64,000 bases of DNA from Winogradskyella ursingii (GCF_013403975.1 NZ_JABFDH010000004.1:372001-436000), one strand, 5' to 3'; counted from the first letter of the stretch, positions 45,236-54,763 are shown. The notes: generated by a model not told the origin, from the sequence alone. Program-made: numbers and translations.

Positions 45236-46411
45236 ATGAACTACATTCTTTTTGACGGACCATATCGCGATAATCTTTTGCCATTCACTTATACTAGACC
45301 GGTTGCAGACATTCGTATTGGTATTTTGACTATTAGAGAAAAATGGGAATCGTTCTTAGAGTACACTACGACCACAGTCACTGAAGACTATCTTGCTGAA
45401 AAATTTCCGATGGTAGAGATGGAAGAAAATATTATGATTAATGCCTCGTTTTTGCCAAATAAAGAGATTATAGAATTTGTAAAAGGACTTAAGAACAATC
45501 AAGCATTGTTTAAGGGTGAGGATGTGATTGCATTTTTTGTCAAAGAAGGAGAAGAAGTTAGTGATTTTTCGAAATTTGAAGCTGTTGAGTTCAAAGGTGA
45601 TATTCTAAAAGTTGAAAATACCTGGGATATCTTCTCAAAAAATGCCGAGGCGATAGCTGAGGATTTCAACCTTATAACCAAAGACCGAGAATCGATGCCT
45701 ATTCCAACAACAGTCAATACTGTTAATCCAGAAAACATTTTTATCGAAAAAGGAGCGGTATTAAATTTTGCAACTCTTAATGCTAGCTCTGGTCCCATTT
45801 ACATTGGTCGAGATGCTGAGGTCATGGAAGGTACTGTGGTGCGTGGTCCTTTGGCACTTTGCCATAATGCCACATTGAAATTAGCAACCAAAATTTATGG
45901 AGCCACGACTATTGGACCTCATAGTAAAGTTGGAGGTGAGGTGAATAATTCGGTATTTTTCGGCTTTTCCAATAAAGGACATGACGGTTTTTTAGGCAAT
46001 TCCGTTTTGGGTGAATGGTGTAACCTGGGAGCCGATACAAATAATTCCAATCTAAAAAATAACTATGCAGAAGTTCGTCTGTGGAACTATAAAACTGAAG
46101 GGTTTGCTAAAACCGGATTACAATTCTGTGGTCTCATGATGGGAGACCATAGTAAATGCGGAATCAATACCATGTTCAACACAGGAACCGTTGTCGGTGT
46201 AAGCGCTAATATTTTTGGAAGTGGTTTCCCTCGAAATTTTGTGCCAAGTTTTTCTTGGGGAGGGAGTAAAGGTTTCGTTACCTATAAAACGATTAAAGCG
46301 TTTGAAGTTGCTGAAGTTGTCATGGCAAGACGAAAAGAAGAATTTACAGAAGCAGACAAGGCGATATTAGAGCATGTTTTTGAAGAAACCAAAAAGTACA
46401 GACGAGAATAA
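45236..46411 (+). CDS. GlmU-like protein with left-handed beta-helix (putative sugar nucleotidyltransferase)
   Basis: The 391-residue protein starts with ILFDGPYRDNLLPFTYTRPV, the hallmark of the Bacteroidota GlmU-family group. The N-terminal half resembles a degenerate nucleotidyltransferase. The C-terminal half has hexapeptide repeats (PIYIGRDAEVMEGTVVRG; TIGPHSKVGGEVNNSVF; MMGDHSKCGINTMFNTG), predicting a trimeric beta-helix. It may make or bind a UDP-sugar for envelope synthesis, but the usual LAAG-GTRM nucleotidyl signature is missing, so it may not be a true GlmU. It follows rpmE2 after a terminator. Confidence 0.8.
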   Translation: MNYILFDGPYRDNLLPFTYTRPVADIRIGILTIREKWESFLEYTTTTVTEDYLAEKFPMVEMEENIMINASFLPNKEIIEFVKGLKNNQALFKGEDVIAFFVKEGEEVSDFSKFEAVEFKGDILKVENTWDIFSKNAEAIAEDFNLITKDRESMPIPTTVNTVNPENIFIEKGAVLNFATLNASSGPIYIGRDAEVMEGTVVRGPLALCHNATLKLATKIYGATTIGPHSKVGGEVNNSVFFGFSNKGHDGFLGNSVLGEWCNLGADTNNSNLKNNYAEVRLWNYKTEGFAKTGLQFCGLMMGDHSKCGINTMFNTGTVVGVSANIFGSGFPRNFVPSFSWGGSKGFVTYKTIKAFEVAEVVMARRKEEFTEADKAILEHVFEETKKYRRE

Positions 46412-46779
46412 AATGGTGTTACGTGCCCAATTAACCTTAACCTATGGATTTCTTCAAAACAAAGTCGTTGATATGAAAAAGCTTAACTATACAGAACTTA
46501 ACCATTTATTAACTGGTGTTATCGGTGATAAATTATAATCCAGTCAACGCTTGATAATTAAATGAGTCTATAAGATTAAGGATAAGGGACGGAAGCTTCA
46601 TTAATAATAGGTGAATATGCTGATGACTTTAAATATTTTTAGAATATCATTAATGAAATGGTTCTAAACCGATTTGAAAACCATACTGGATACATTGTAA
46701 ATATCTGGAAATTAAATTTGTGAACGTATTTAAATAAGCTGGTCAAATTGTTTTACTGTGCTACAAAATACCTTATGCT
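46412..46779. other. Intergenic region, 368 nt
   Basis: It contains a 41-codon frame (46413-46538) starting two bases after the GlmU-like stop, whose product I do not recognise. The rest is AT-rich, with scattered stops in all frames and no hairpin terminator or consensus promoter that I can find. Confidence 0.5.
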
Positions 46780-47478
46780 ATGCGTAAATTATTGTCTTAT
46801 CGTATAATTGGCTATATAACTTTAATCATTGTTGTCTTGCTTGTTAATATTGCTTTGAAATATAGTGATAGCCCTATCTACTATCGGTATTTCATAAAAC
46901 CTATTGCTCCAGCACTTATTTTACATTTCTTTTTTAAGCATATTCAAAATTATAAAAGAGAAAAGTTTGTGCTCGTAGTTTCAGGGATACTTTTATTTTT
47001 ATTTGGGGACTTATTTTTCCTGGACCGCTATTCTGTTTTCAGTTTTAACATGGCTGTAGTCATGTTGATTTTCGCTAAAATTTGTTTTATAATTCGTTTT
47101 TCGCATCACGAAGATTTTAAATTTAAGCGTATAATTCCGTTTCTAATTTTTTGTATTGTATATATGCTGTTTATTTTTACATCCATAATCAACAATATAA
47201 AGGATATTTATTTTGTGCAGGTTTTAGTGTATTTATTTGTAACAATATTATTTGGATTATTTTCATATATCAGATACAGAGTCGTTAATAAAGCCAGTTT
47301 TATCTTAGTTTTAATTGGGTTTTTATTAATGTTAATTGTAGACGGTTTAACAGCCTTAAATATGTTTTCGCCTGAATATCAATATGGTATATTTAGCAGC
47401 ATTATTATCGCCTTTGCATTTAACTTATCGCAGTTTTTTATAGTATTGGGATTATTAAAAGAAAATCTCGAATTGTGA
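46780..47478 (+). CDS. YhhN-like (lysoplasmalogenase/TMEM86 family) membrane protein
   Basis: The 232-residue protein has seven or eight predicted transmembrane helices. The pattern YFIKPIAPALILHFFF, LFLFGDLFFLDR and LLMLIVDGLTALNMF resembles YhhN/TMEM86 proteins, in which short Asp-containing motifs lie in membrane helices. Characterised relatives hydrolyse the vinyl-ether bond of lysoplasmalogen, but bacterial members are mostly unstudied. Assignment rests on overall pattern and is moderate. It is convergent with the oligopeptide-binding gene, 27 nt away. Confidence 0.65.
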   Translation: MRKLLSYRIIGYITLIIVVLLVNIALKYSDSPIYYRYFIKPIAPALILHFFFKHIQNYKREKFVLVVSGILLFLFGDLFFLDRYSVFSFNMAVVMLIFAKICFIIRFSHHEDFKFKRIIPFLIFCIVYMLFIFTSIINNIKDIYFVQVLVYLFVTILFGLFSYIRYRVVNKASFILVLIGFLLMLIVDGLTALNMFSPEYQYGIFSSIIIAFAFNLSQFFIVLGLLKENLEL

Positions 47479-47505
47479 TAGGTTAAACCTAATTCCCCTA
47501 CCCAT

Positions 47506-49122
47506 TTAGTTTTTTCGAACATACTTTAGGTCTAATAAATTGGTTGGGTTAATTCCCAATCCTTTAATATCTTCTCTGGTAAATCGTACCACTTCGTCAT
47601 AAAATAAAGGTACAATGGGAGCGGAACTTATAACTAAAGAATCCATTTTAGTGTATAATTCTGCACGTTTCTCTTGGTCTGTTTCTAGATATGCTGATTC
47701 GTATAATGCATCAAAGTATTCATTCTTAAAATGCGTGTAATTAGGACCGTTTGGGGCAAAATTTTTACTATAGAACAGGGATAAATAATTTTCGGCATCA
47801 GGATAATCTGCAATCCAACTGGCTCTAAAGAAATCAAGTTGTCCATTAGCTTTGCCATCTTTTAAACTTGAAGCTGGTATGACATCCACATTAACTTCCA
47901 GTCCCGTTTTTTGAAGTTCTCGTTGAATGAACTCGCAAAAACTTAGGTAATTACTTGTTGTTGTTAGCGTGATTTCTGGATTAGTGATACCCGTTTCTGA
48001 TTTAAATTCTGCAACTAATTGTTTAGCCTTTTCTGGTTGATAAGCAAAACCTATTGAATCATCAAAACCAGGCAGGCCTTTTGGAATAAACCCTCCGCGC
48101 GCAGGTATGCCAATACCATTACGCAAATAGGTCATCATTTTATGCCTGTCAAAACCGATATTGATTGCTTTTCTCAACTTTAAGGATTGCAATTCTGGTA
48201 CATCAGTTGCCATATAGAATCCTAAATATTCTGTATTTAGATATGGACCACGAATCATGTTTACGTCATTGGCATAGCTGGGCTTCAGTTTGCCATCAGA
48301 TGTTAAAACTTCATCCTTGTACGACCCATCCAAGCCTGAAATAAAGTCTATATTTCCTTGGGCAAACTGTAGGAACTCACTTTGTTTGTCCGGTAAAAAA
48401 GTAATAGCTACGGCTTCGAGAAAAGGTAATGGGCTGCCATTATCATCAATTTCAAAATAACTGTTATTGCGTCTGAAGACCAATTTTAGATTTTCTTCCC
48501 AACGTTTAAACTTAAAAGGTCCTGTGCCAATAGGATTTGATCTAAAATCGTTACCGTAATGTTCAACAATTTCCTTTGGTACCACAGAACAATATTTCAT
48601 CGTGAGTAGACCCAAGAACGCAGGAAAAGGTTGTTTCAGCTTAATTTGAAAAATAGAATCGTTTATGGCCGAAAAACTTTCAACTTTCTGTAATACCCAA
48701 CTTCCTGGCGATGCAAGTTTTTCATCTTTCAACCTGTTGAAACTATAAACAAAATCTGAGGCTTTTACTGTTCGTGTGGAATCTTTAGTAAACAATTCGT
48801 GTTTATGAAAAAACACATCTTTTCTAAGATTAAATATGTACGTTTTTGCGTTATCTTTAATGGTCCATTTTTTAGCAATACACGGCTGAATATTTAATTG
48901 GTCGTCCATCTGTACCAAGCCATTAAATAATTGATTCGTAGCCCATATGTCTGATAAATCCTTAGAAAACGCTGGGTCCAAAGAACCAATATTCTTATGC
49001 TCATTATATCTAAATACCAAATCCTCTCGTGCTGAATTATTCTCGGATTGACAAGAATAAAACATCATAAAAACTAAAATTGTTCTAATTCCGGTATACG
49101 TTAATTCTCCAAGTTTGAGCAT
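47506..49122 (-). CDS. Oligopeptide ABC transporter substrate-binding lipoprotein (SBP family 5)
   Basis: I place the start at 49122 (538 residues). A longer frame would run into the divergent mtaB gene, and from here the N terminus ends in a lipobox FYSC (C24). The mature protein matches SBP_bac_5: GSLDPAFSKDLSDIWATNQLFNGLVQ, LRKDVFFHKHELF, NPIGTGPFKFKRWE and the late SSAPIVPLFYD. No permease or ATPase genes are adjacent, so it is either an orphan binding protein or its partners lie elsewhere. The start lies 45 nt from the mtaB start. Confidence 0.88.
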   Translation of the reverse strand: MLKLGELTYTGIRTILVFMMFYSCQSENNSAREDLVFRYNEHKNIGSLDPAFSKDLSDIWATNQLFNGLVQMDDQLNIQPCIAKKWTIKDNAKTYIFNLRKDVFFHKHELFTKDSTRTVKASDFVYSFNRLKDEKLASPGSWVLQKVESFSAINDSIFQIKLKQPFPAFLGLLTMKYCSVVPKEIVEHYGNDFRSNPIGTGPFKFKRWEENLKLVFRRNNSYFEIDDNGSPLPFLEAVAITFLPDKQSEFLQFAQGNIDFISGLDGSYKDEVLTSDGKLKPSYANDVNMIRGPYLNTEYLGFYMATDVPELQSLKLRKAINIGFDRHKMMTYLRNGIGIPARGGFIPKGLPGFDDSIGFAYQPEKAKQLVAEFKSETGITNPEITLTTTSNYLSFCEFIQRELQKTGLEVNVDVIPASSLKDGKANGQLDFFRASWIADYPDAENYLSLFYSKNFAPNGPNYTHFKNEYFDALYESAYLETDQEKRAELYTKMDSLVISSAPIVPLFYDEVVRFTREDIKGLGINPTNLLDLKYVRKN

Positions 49123-49145
49123 ATAATTTATAAGTTGTAAATTTG
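49115..49145 (+). promoter_or_regulatory. Promoter of mtaB
   Basis: TTG (49115-49117) and TAAATTTG (49138-49145) are separated by 20 nt. The -7 box ends 22 nt before the ATG. It overlaps the start of the divergent lipoprotein gene. Confidence 0.65.
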
Positions 49146-49167
49146 CAAACTTGGTAAAAGTACGAGA

Positions 49168-50499
49168 ATGAATCCAACAAAAAAAGTCGCTTTTTATACT
49201 TTGGGCTGCAAGCTTAATTTCTCTGAAACATCTACAATTGCTAGGGGTTTTAAGGAAGAGGGATTTGAGCGTGTGGACTTTAGTGAAAGGGCAGATGTTT
49301 ATGTCATAAACACCTGTTCGGTAACTGAAAATGCGGATAAACGTTTTAAGACCATCGTTAAACAAGCGCAGAAAGTTAATGCTGATGCTTTTGTGGCTGC
49401 GATTGGTTGTTATGCACAACTAAAACCAGAAGATCTAGCAGATGTAGATGGTGTGGACTTAGTATTAGGTGCCACAGAAAAATTTAAGTTAACGAGCTAC
49501 CTAAACGATCTTACAAAAAATGAGCATGGTGAAGTACATAGCTGTGAGATTAATGAAGCTGATTTTTATGTTGGTAGTTACAGTATTGGGGACAGAACAA
49601 GAGCATTTTTAAAGGTTCAGGATGGTTGTGATTATAAATGTACCTATTGCACGATACCATTGGCAAGAGGTGTTTCACGAAGTGACACAATGGACAATGT
49701 ACTTAAAAATGCCAAAGAAATTTCAGCCAAAGGCATTAAGGAAATTGTACTTACTGGTGTTAATATCGGTGATTACGGTAAAGGCGAATTTGGGAATAAA
49801 AAACACGAGCACACGTTTCTGGATTTGGTTACTAAACTAGACAAGGTTGCAGGAATTGAACGATTAAGGATTTCTTCCATAGAGCCCAATCTTCTTAAAA
49901 ATGAGACTATAAAATTGGTAGGAGAGTCACGAGCGTTCGTACCCCATTTTCATATACCACTACAAAGCGGAAGCAACGATGTTCTTAAAAAAATGAAACG
50001 TCGCTATATGAAAGAACTTTATGAAGATCGTGTAGCTAAAATTAAAAAGACCATGCCCCACGCTTGTATTGGGGTAGATGTAATTGTAGGTTTTCCAGGT
50101 GAAACGGATGAGCGCTTTTTGGAAACATATAACTTTCTGAATGATTTAGACATTTCTTATTTGCATGTTTTTACATATTCTGAACGTGACAATACCGAAG
50201 CTGCAGAAATGATTGATGTGGTGCCAAAACATATTCGCACAAAGCGAAGTAAAATGTTAAGAGGTCTTTCTGCTAAAAAGCGAAGAGCGTTTTACGAAGA
50301 GCAATTACATTCGGAAAGAGCAGTTTTATTTGAAGGCGAAAATAAGCAAGGTTATATTCACGGTTTCACCGAAAACTACGTAAAAGTAAAAGCCCCGTGG
50401 AATCCTGAATTGGTTAACACTATACAAACGGTTCGTCTAAATGAAATCGACGAAGACGGCTTGGTTAGATTTGATTTTGTTGAAAAGCTCGCTATATAA
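49168..50499 (+). CDS. mtaB: tRNA t6A37 methylthiotransferase
   Basis: The 443-residue radical-SAM enzyme begins VAFYTLGCKLNFSETSTI. The TLGCKLN form distinguishes MtaB from MiaB and RimO. Three N-terminal cysteines (LGCKLN, NTCSVT, IGCYAQ) bind the auxiliary cluster, and the radical-SAM cluster is in GCDYKCTYC. A C-terminal TRAM-like domain (YIHGFTENYVKVKAPW) binds RNA. It converts t6A to ms2t6A at tRNA position 37. It is monocistronic, with promoter and terminator visible. Confidence 0.95.
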   Translation: MNPTKKVAFYTLGCKLNFSETSTIARGFKEEGFERVDFSERADVYVINTCSVTENADKRFKTIVKQAQKVNADAFVAAIGCYAQLKPEDLADVDGVDLVLGATEKFKLTSYLNDLTKNEHGEVHSCEINEADFYVGSYSIGDRTRAFLKVQDGCDYKCTYCTIPLARGVSRSDTMDNVLKNAKEISAKGIKEIVLTGVNIGDYGKGEFGNKKHEHTFLDLVTKLDKVAGIERLRISSIEPNLLKNETIKLVGESRAFVPHFHIPLQSGSNDVLKKMKRRYMKELYEDRVAKIKKTMPHACIGVDVIVGFPGETDERFLETYNFLNDLDISYLHVFTYSERDNTEAAEMIDVVPKHIRTKRSKMLRGLSAKKRRAFYEEQLHSERAVLFEGENKQGYIHGFTENYVKVKAPWNPELVNTIQTVRLNEIDEDGLVRFDFVEKLAI

Positions 50500-50503
50500 A
50501 TCA

Positions 50504-50535
50504 AAAAACCCGAAGTTTATAAACTTCGGGTTTTT
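50504..50535. terminator. Bidirectional rho-independent terminator
   Basis: A perfect 32-nt palindrome (core CCCGAAGTTT/AAACTTCGGG flanked by A5/T5) lies between mtaB and the convergent GNAT gene. It forms a stem of 14 bp with a TATA loop. Confidence 0.92.
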
Positions 50536-50553
50536 CGATAAAATTGTCGAGAA

Positions 50554-50850
50554 TTAAATACGGATACCAACTGGTAGCATGCGCTTATATTTTCTGTTTC
50601 TTTTTACAAATTTCGCAATTTCAGGACTTGTTGGCACTACGCTAATATTTCGTTCCTTAATATTGCTAAACACCATATCAATGAATTCAAGTTCAAACTC
50701 ATCGGTTTTAATAACATCAGGAATTGCCATTTTGGTCAGAAAAATTTTCCGTTCTTGAAGAGAATACTCAATAATAGCCATTTCTTCTCCAACCTTTAAT
50801 TCAAATTGACGTAGGAATTCATTGTCAATCAATTCAGCAGTTTCAGTCAT
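50554..50850 (-). CDS. Small GNAT-type N-acetyltransferase (YjdJ-like)
   Basis: The 98-residue protein matches the minimal GNAT family of YjdJ/NATD1 type: AIIEYSLQERKIFLTKMAIP, IDMVFSNIKERNISVVPTSPEIAKFVKRN (given as the parts VFSNIKERNIS and VPTSPEIAKFV). It keeps the acetyl-CoA-binding core and C-terminal strand but lacks much of the standard fold. Activity and substrate are unknown for this group. It has a TACCTTTG -7 box about 65 nt upstream, back to back with the hydrolase promoter. Confidence 0.8.
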   Translation of the reverse strand: MTETAELIDNEFLRQFELKVGEEMAIIEYSLQERKIFLTKMAIPDVIKTDEFELEFIDMVFSNIKERNISVVPTSPEIAKFVKRNRKYKRMLPVGIRI

Positions 50851-50901
50851 AATTCTTTATTTAAAGTTCAGCGGTTGGTGCGGTAGATGCTATAAATTAT
50901 A

Positions 50902-50922
50902 TAGCTTTGTAGTGCAAAGGTA
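50902..50922. promoter_or_regulatory. Back-to-back -7 elements for the divergent GNAT and hydrolase genes
   Basis: TAGCTTTG on the plus strand (50902-50909) and TACCTTTG on the minus strand (50915-50922) face each other with five bases between. The arrangement suggests mutually exclusive or coupled firing. -33 boxes are weak for both. Confidence 0.5.
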
Positions 50923-51032
50923 CAAAAAATCAACTAAACTTTTAGGTCGGCTATTGTTAAAACCTTAAAATGTAAGAATTTAAAGAGCGTTCTGCTTTAA
51001 TTGATAATTTGATTTATTAAGAAGGTAAATAA

Positions 51033-51695
51033 ATGGATTCAGAAATTATACATGTTTATTTAATGCCTGGTATGGCTGCAAATCCATCGATTTTTGAATA
51101 CATTAAACTACCAGAAGACGAATTTCAAATCCACTGGTTAGAATGGCAAATCCCAAATAAAAATGAAAGTTTATCAGATTATGCCAGACGAATGTGCCAA
51201 TTTATTTCAGAAGATAACGTTGTGCTTTTGGGAGTGTCTTTTGGTGGCATGCTGGTACAAGAAATGAGCAATTTTATTAAGTTGAAAAAGCTTTTTGTGG
51301 TTTCTAGTGTAAAGTCTCACCATGAGTTGCCAAAGCGTTTAAAGCTACTTAAATATACAAAGGCCTATAAAATTTTACCAACAAGATTAGTCTCAAATAT
51401 AGACCTTTTGGCCAAATATGCATTTGGTGAGACCATTACCAAAAGGATAGAGTTATATAAAAAGTATCTTTCAGTTAATGATAAACGTTATTTAGATTGG
51501 GCTATAGAACAAGTAGTTTGTTGGGAGCAGGAAGAGCCACATCCCGATGCTATTTACATCCACGGTGATAGTGATGCCGTTTTTCCACACTCGTGCAAGG
51601 GAAATTGTATCGTGATTAAAGGCGGAACACATATTATGGTCATAAATAAATACAAATGGTTTAACGAAAATTTACCTAAACTTATTAAGGATTGA
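51033..51695 (+). CDS. Alpha/beta hydrolase
   Basis: The 220-residue protein has the alpha/beta hydrolase fold. The nucleophile elbow is GVSFGG with S69, a probable acid lies in HGDSDAVFPH, and the catalytic His is about H200 in GGTHIMV. The N-terminal LMPGMAANPSIFEYI is the oxyanion-loop region of this family. It has no signal peptide. The substrate is unknown and could be an ester or thioester. It is followed by a lytic transglycosylase gene on the same strand. Confidence 0.85.
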   Translation: MDSEIIHVYLMPGMAANPSIFEYIKLPEDEFQIHWLEWQIPNKNESLSDYARRMCQFISEDNVVLLGVSFGGMLVQEMSNFIKLKKLFVVSSVKSHHELPKRLKLLKYTKAYKILPTRLVSNIDLLAKYAFGETITKRIELYKKYLSVNDKRYLDWAIEQVVCWEQEEPHPDAIYIHGDSDAVFPHSCKGNCIVIKGGTHIMVINKYKWFNENLPKLIKD

Positions 51696-51745
51696 GCTTG
51701 AAAGACATCAATAGATTACTTACATTTATAAAAAAAAGAAACGAT

Positions 51746-52696
51746 ATGAAAATTATAAAAAATAGTTTAGCCGCAGTAGGAATGGTCTGTGTATCAGGAC
51801 TATTTATTTTTGCTATGCAAAAAACACCAGTAGAAAAAGCTGAGCAGGACAATACCTTGGGTAAAGAAAAACCATTGGTTAATGATTATAATGTTTATGC
51901 TTTGGATATGCCAGAAAACTTAAACTTTGCAGGTGAAGCCGTCCCGATTAATAATCCTGATATCTACGAACGTATGGACCGCGAGCTGTTGGTAAATACT
52001 TATTGGCAGTCTAATGGTTTATTGATGTTTAAACGTGCCAATAAATATTTTCCGATTATTGAGCCTATTTTAGAAAAAAATGGCATTCCAGAAGATTTTA
52101 AATACCTCGCACTAATTGAAAGTGGTTTGACCAACGCAGTTTCACCAGCTGGCGCTACAGGTGTGTGGCAAATCATGAAAGCCACAGGACGAGAAAACGG
52201 ATTAGAGGTCAATAGCAATGTAGATGAGCGTTACAATCTAGAATTAGCAACAGAAGTAGCATGTGAGTATTTAAAAAATGCCAAAGAAAATCTTGGATCG
52301 TGGACCTTAGCGGCTGCGGCATACAATGCAGGGAATGCAGGTGTATCAAGGCGTCTAAAAGAGCAGGATGTTACTGGCTACTATGATTTGTTGCTAGGCG
52401 AGGAAACTGGACGTTATATTTTTAGAATTGTTGCGTTGAAAGAGATCTTGTCTAACCCTGTTAAATATGGATTTAACTTTAATCAAAATCATTTGTATCA
52501 ACCAGTCCCAACCTACAAAGTAGAAGTTGATACCGCTGTTACAGATTTTTCGCAATTTGCTAAGCGTTTTGGTATTAATTATAAAATTTTAAAAATTCAC
52601 AACCCTTGGTTAAGAGAGCCTCATTTAAATAATTCATCGAGAAAATTATATAAGATTGAAATCCCTGAAGAGGGCTTTTATTCAGCAACACCATAA
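51746..52696 (+). CDS. Membrane-bound lytic transglycosylase (MltD/SLT type)
   Basis: I place the start at the ATG at 51746 (316 residues), which gives an N-terminal membrane anchor or signal (KNSLAAVGMVCVSGLFIFAM). The upstream TTG overlaps the hydrolase gene. The SLT domain has catalytic E125 in ALIESGLTN, followed by SPAGATGVWQIM, the conserved DERYNLELATEVACEYL, and AAAAYNAGNAGVSRRL. It cleaves peptidoglycan glycan strands to form 1,6-anhydro ends. LysM repeats typical of longer MltD are absent. The cardiolipin synthase gene begins 3 nt after its stop. Confidence 0.9.
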   Translation: MKIIKNSLAAVGMVCVSGLFIFAMQKTPVEKAEQDNTLGKEKPLVNDYNVYALDMPENLNFAGEAVPINNPDIYERMDRELLVNTYWQSNGLLMFKRANKYFPIIEPILEKNGIPEDFKYLALIESGLTNAVSPAGATGVWQIMKATGRENGLEVNSNVDERYNLELATEVACEYLKNAKENLGSWTLAAAAYNAGNAGVSRRLKEQDVTGYYDLLLGEETGRYIFRIVALKEILSNPVKYGFNFNQNHLYQPVPTYKVEVDTAVTDFSQFAKRFGINYKILKIHNPWLREPHLNNSSRKLYKIEIPEEGFYSATP

Positions 52697-52699
52697 CAT

Positions 52700-54148
52700 T
52701 TGGATTTTATAAGAAGTAATATTTGGCTCATTCTAATTGTTCTCAATTATACCCTTGCGCTCTCTGCAGTGGTGACCATTTTACTCAAAAAACTAAACCC
52801 AACAAAGGCCCTAAGTTATATTATAGGGCTTTTGGCTTTTCCGGGTCTTGGTTTAGTAGTTTATTATCTTTTCGGAAAGGAGTATAGAAAGACAAAAATC
52901 TTCAGTCGTAAAAATGTTCTTAATCAATCGGTCATAAAAAAAATACAAGACCAATTAGAACTTGATAACAAAAAAATTGATGAGGTTGATGAGATACTGG
53001 ACGAAAAATCCAAACTCATCCCATTGCTCTACAATAATGAAAATTCCAAACTCACTATTAATAACGAAGTTAAACTCATTAAAAATGGTGACAAGAAATT
53101 TGAATTACTTTTTGAAGATTTAAAGAAGGCAGAACATCACATTCATCTAGAATATTTTATTATTAAAGATGACCAAATAGGAACGGAACTATTTGATATA
53201 CTATGTGAAAAAGCTGAAGATGGAGTAGAGGTAAGAATTGTTATTGATGATGTAGGTAGCTCAATTACATCCAAAACAAAAACCAGATTAAAGGATTGTG
53301 GTATAGAAATGCACTCCTTTATGCCTGTATTGTTTTCGAGATTTACAGGTCAGATGAATTACAGGGACCATAGAAAAATAATTGTTATCGATGGTAAGAT
53401 TGGTTACGTTGGTGGTGTTAATATTTCAGACCAGTATGTCAATGCAAACAATAAAAGATATTGGAGAGACACTCACTTGCGAATGGTTGGTGAAGCTGTA
53501 AAACAATTACAAATACTTTTTTTTACCTCATGGGATTTTGCCAGTGGTGATGAACTGGAAATTTCAAAAACGTATTTTCCAGATCATGACTGCGAAGAAA
53601 ATGTACCCTTGCAAATCGCTGCCAGTGGTCCTGATACCGATTGGTCCAATATCATGGAGGCCATTTTCGTTGCCATTACTAATGCAACCGATTATATCTA
53701 CATTACAACACCTTATTTTATACCAAATGATGAAATCATAACCGCTTTACAAGTTGCATCACGAAGTAATATTAAAGTAAAAATCATAGTACCAAAAAAA
53801 TCAGATTCTTGGATTGCAGAATACGCCACTAATTCATATTTAGAACGTTTACTTGAAGCCAGTATTGAAGTTTACCAATATACCAAAGGGTTTATACATG
53901 CGAAGACTATGGTTATAGATGGAGTATTTAGCTCAGTAGGCACAGCCAATATGGACTATAGAAGTTTTAATATTAATTTTGAAGTCAATGCACTAGTCTA
54001 TGACAAAGAATTAAGTAAAGAACTCAAAGCGTTATTCAATGATGATCTCAAAGATACAGAGAAATTAGATTTAAAATCATGGACCAACCGACCTAAACGA
54101 GTTAAGCTAGTAGAGGCAATAGCTAGACTAATGGCTCCACTTTTATAA
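52700..54148 (+). CDS. cls: Cardiolipin synthase
   Basis: The 482-residue phospholipase D-superfamily protein has two N-terminal transmembrane segments (about 7-30 and 38-60) and the two HxK(x)4D motifs: YRDHRKIIVIDGKIGYVGG and FIHAKTMVIDGVFSSVGTAN. It condenses two phosphatidylglycerols to cardiolipin, or a related reaction, at the inner membrane. The start appears to be a TTG, three bases after the upstream stop, because no ATG lies in frame before the first transmembrane segment. Probable co-transcription with the lytic transglycosylase suggests joint envelope maintenance. Confidence 0.92.
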   Translation: MDFIRSNIWLILIVLNYTLALSAVVTILLKKLNPTKALSYIIGLLAFPGLGLVVYYLFGKEYRKTKIFSRKNVLNQSVIKKIQDQLELDNKKIDEVDEILDEKSKLIPLLYNNENSKLTINNEVKLIKNGDKKFELLFEDLKKAEHHIHLEYFIIKDDQIGTELFDILCEKAEDGVEVRIVIDDVGSSITSKTKTRLKDCGIEMHSFMPVLFSRFTGQMNYRDHRKIIVIDGKIGYVGGVNISDQYVNANNKRYWRDTHLRMVGEAVKQLQILFFTSWDFASGDELEISKTYFPDHDCEENVPLQIAASGPDTDWSNIMEAIFVAITNATDYIYITTPYFIPNDEIITALQVASRSNIKVKIIVPKKSDSWIAEYATNSYLERLLEASIEVYQYTKGFIHAKTMVIDGVFSSVGTANMDYRSFNINFEVNALVYDKELSKELKALFNDDLKDTEKLDLKSWTNRPKRVKLVEAIARLMAPLL

Positions 54149-54152
54149 TTTT

Positions 54153-54731
54153 TTATCTCCTACTTCTTCTATTTTGCCTTGCGGATGTTGGTTGCCCATA
54201 ATGCTGCTTAGGTATGGAAGCTTTTTTCATTTGCTGTCTCATCATTTTAATTTGTTCGCTCAACATATCCCGTTTGTCTAAATCATCTGCCTCTTGCAAC
54301 AATTTTTTAGCTTCTTGTTTTCTTCTTTTGGAAAATGCAATTCCCGCTAAGTTTAATTTTGCCATAGCCAAATCATGATCCATAGATAAACCTAAGCTAA
54401 TGGCTTTTTTAAAGTATTTCTCGGCCTCGTTCATATTGGTTTGTGATACCATGATGCCATTGAGGTAATTGAGGTATCCTTGCTGCTTTTTTACCAACGC
54501 AGCTTCAGGGTTTTTAATTTTATCCAGCCATTTTTTGGCACCTTCAAAATCTTGTTTTCTTAATCTTAGAAATGCAATTAGAATCAATTCGTTTTTAAAA
54601 TAAAGGAAAATAAAGATAAGTGATAATAATAGAAACATGATGCCATTGCCTATTTCACCTTCGGTGAACTGGTAGATACCGTAACCAATAATTAAGGCGG
54701 CAATGACTAATTTTATATTTTTATTGAACAT
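54153..54731 (-). CDS. Membrane-anchored TPR protein
   Basis: I use the ATG at 54731 (192 residues), downstream of a -7 box. The N terminus has two short hydrophobic helices (NIKLVIAALIIGYGIYQF and IGNGIMFLLLSLIFIFLYF). TPR-like helices follow (QQGYLNYLNGIMVSQ; EAEKYFKKAISLGLSMDHDLA; AKLNLAGIAFSKRRKQEAK), and the tail is basic (ARQNRRSRR). It may be a scaffold at the inner membrane. No specific partner is indicated. It is convergent with cardiolipin synthase, 4 nt away. Confidence 0.75.
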   Translation of the reverse strand: MFNKNIKLVIAALIIGYGIYQFTEGEIGNGIMFLLLSLIFIFLYFKNELILIAFLRLRKQDFEGAKKWLDKIKNPEAALVKKQQGYLNYLNGIMVSQTNMNEAEKYFKKAISLGLSMDHDLAMAKLNLAGIAFSKRRKQEAKKLLQEADDLDKRDMLSEQIKMMRQQMKKASIPKQHYGQPTSARQNRRSRR

Positions 54732-54755
54732 ATTTTCGTGTGTATTTGCAGTGCG

Positions 54756-54763
54756 CAAAGGTA
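54756..54763 (-). promoter_or_regulatory. Candidate -7 element of the TPR-protein gene
   Basis: On the minus strand this reads TACCTTTG, then CGC, 24 nt upstream of the ATG. It is the same form as at 34354 and 50915. Confidence 0.5.

Noticed and set aside
46413..46538. 41-codon frame directly after the GlmU-like gene
   Set aside because: It is too short and has no recognisable family. It could be a decayed tail, but nothing supports expression.
49123..49419. Longer N terminus for the oligopeptide-binding lipoprotein
   Set aside because: It is antisense to the start of mtaB, and the lipoprotein signal begins at 49122.
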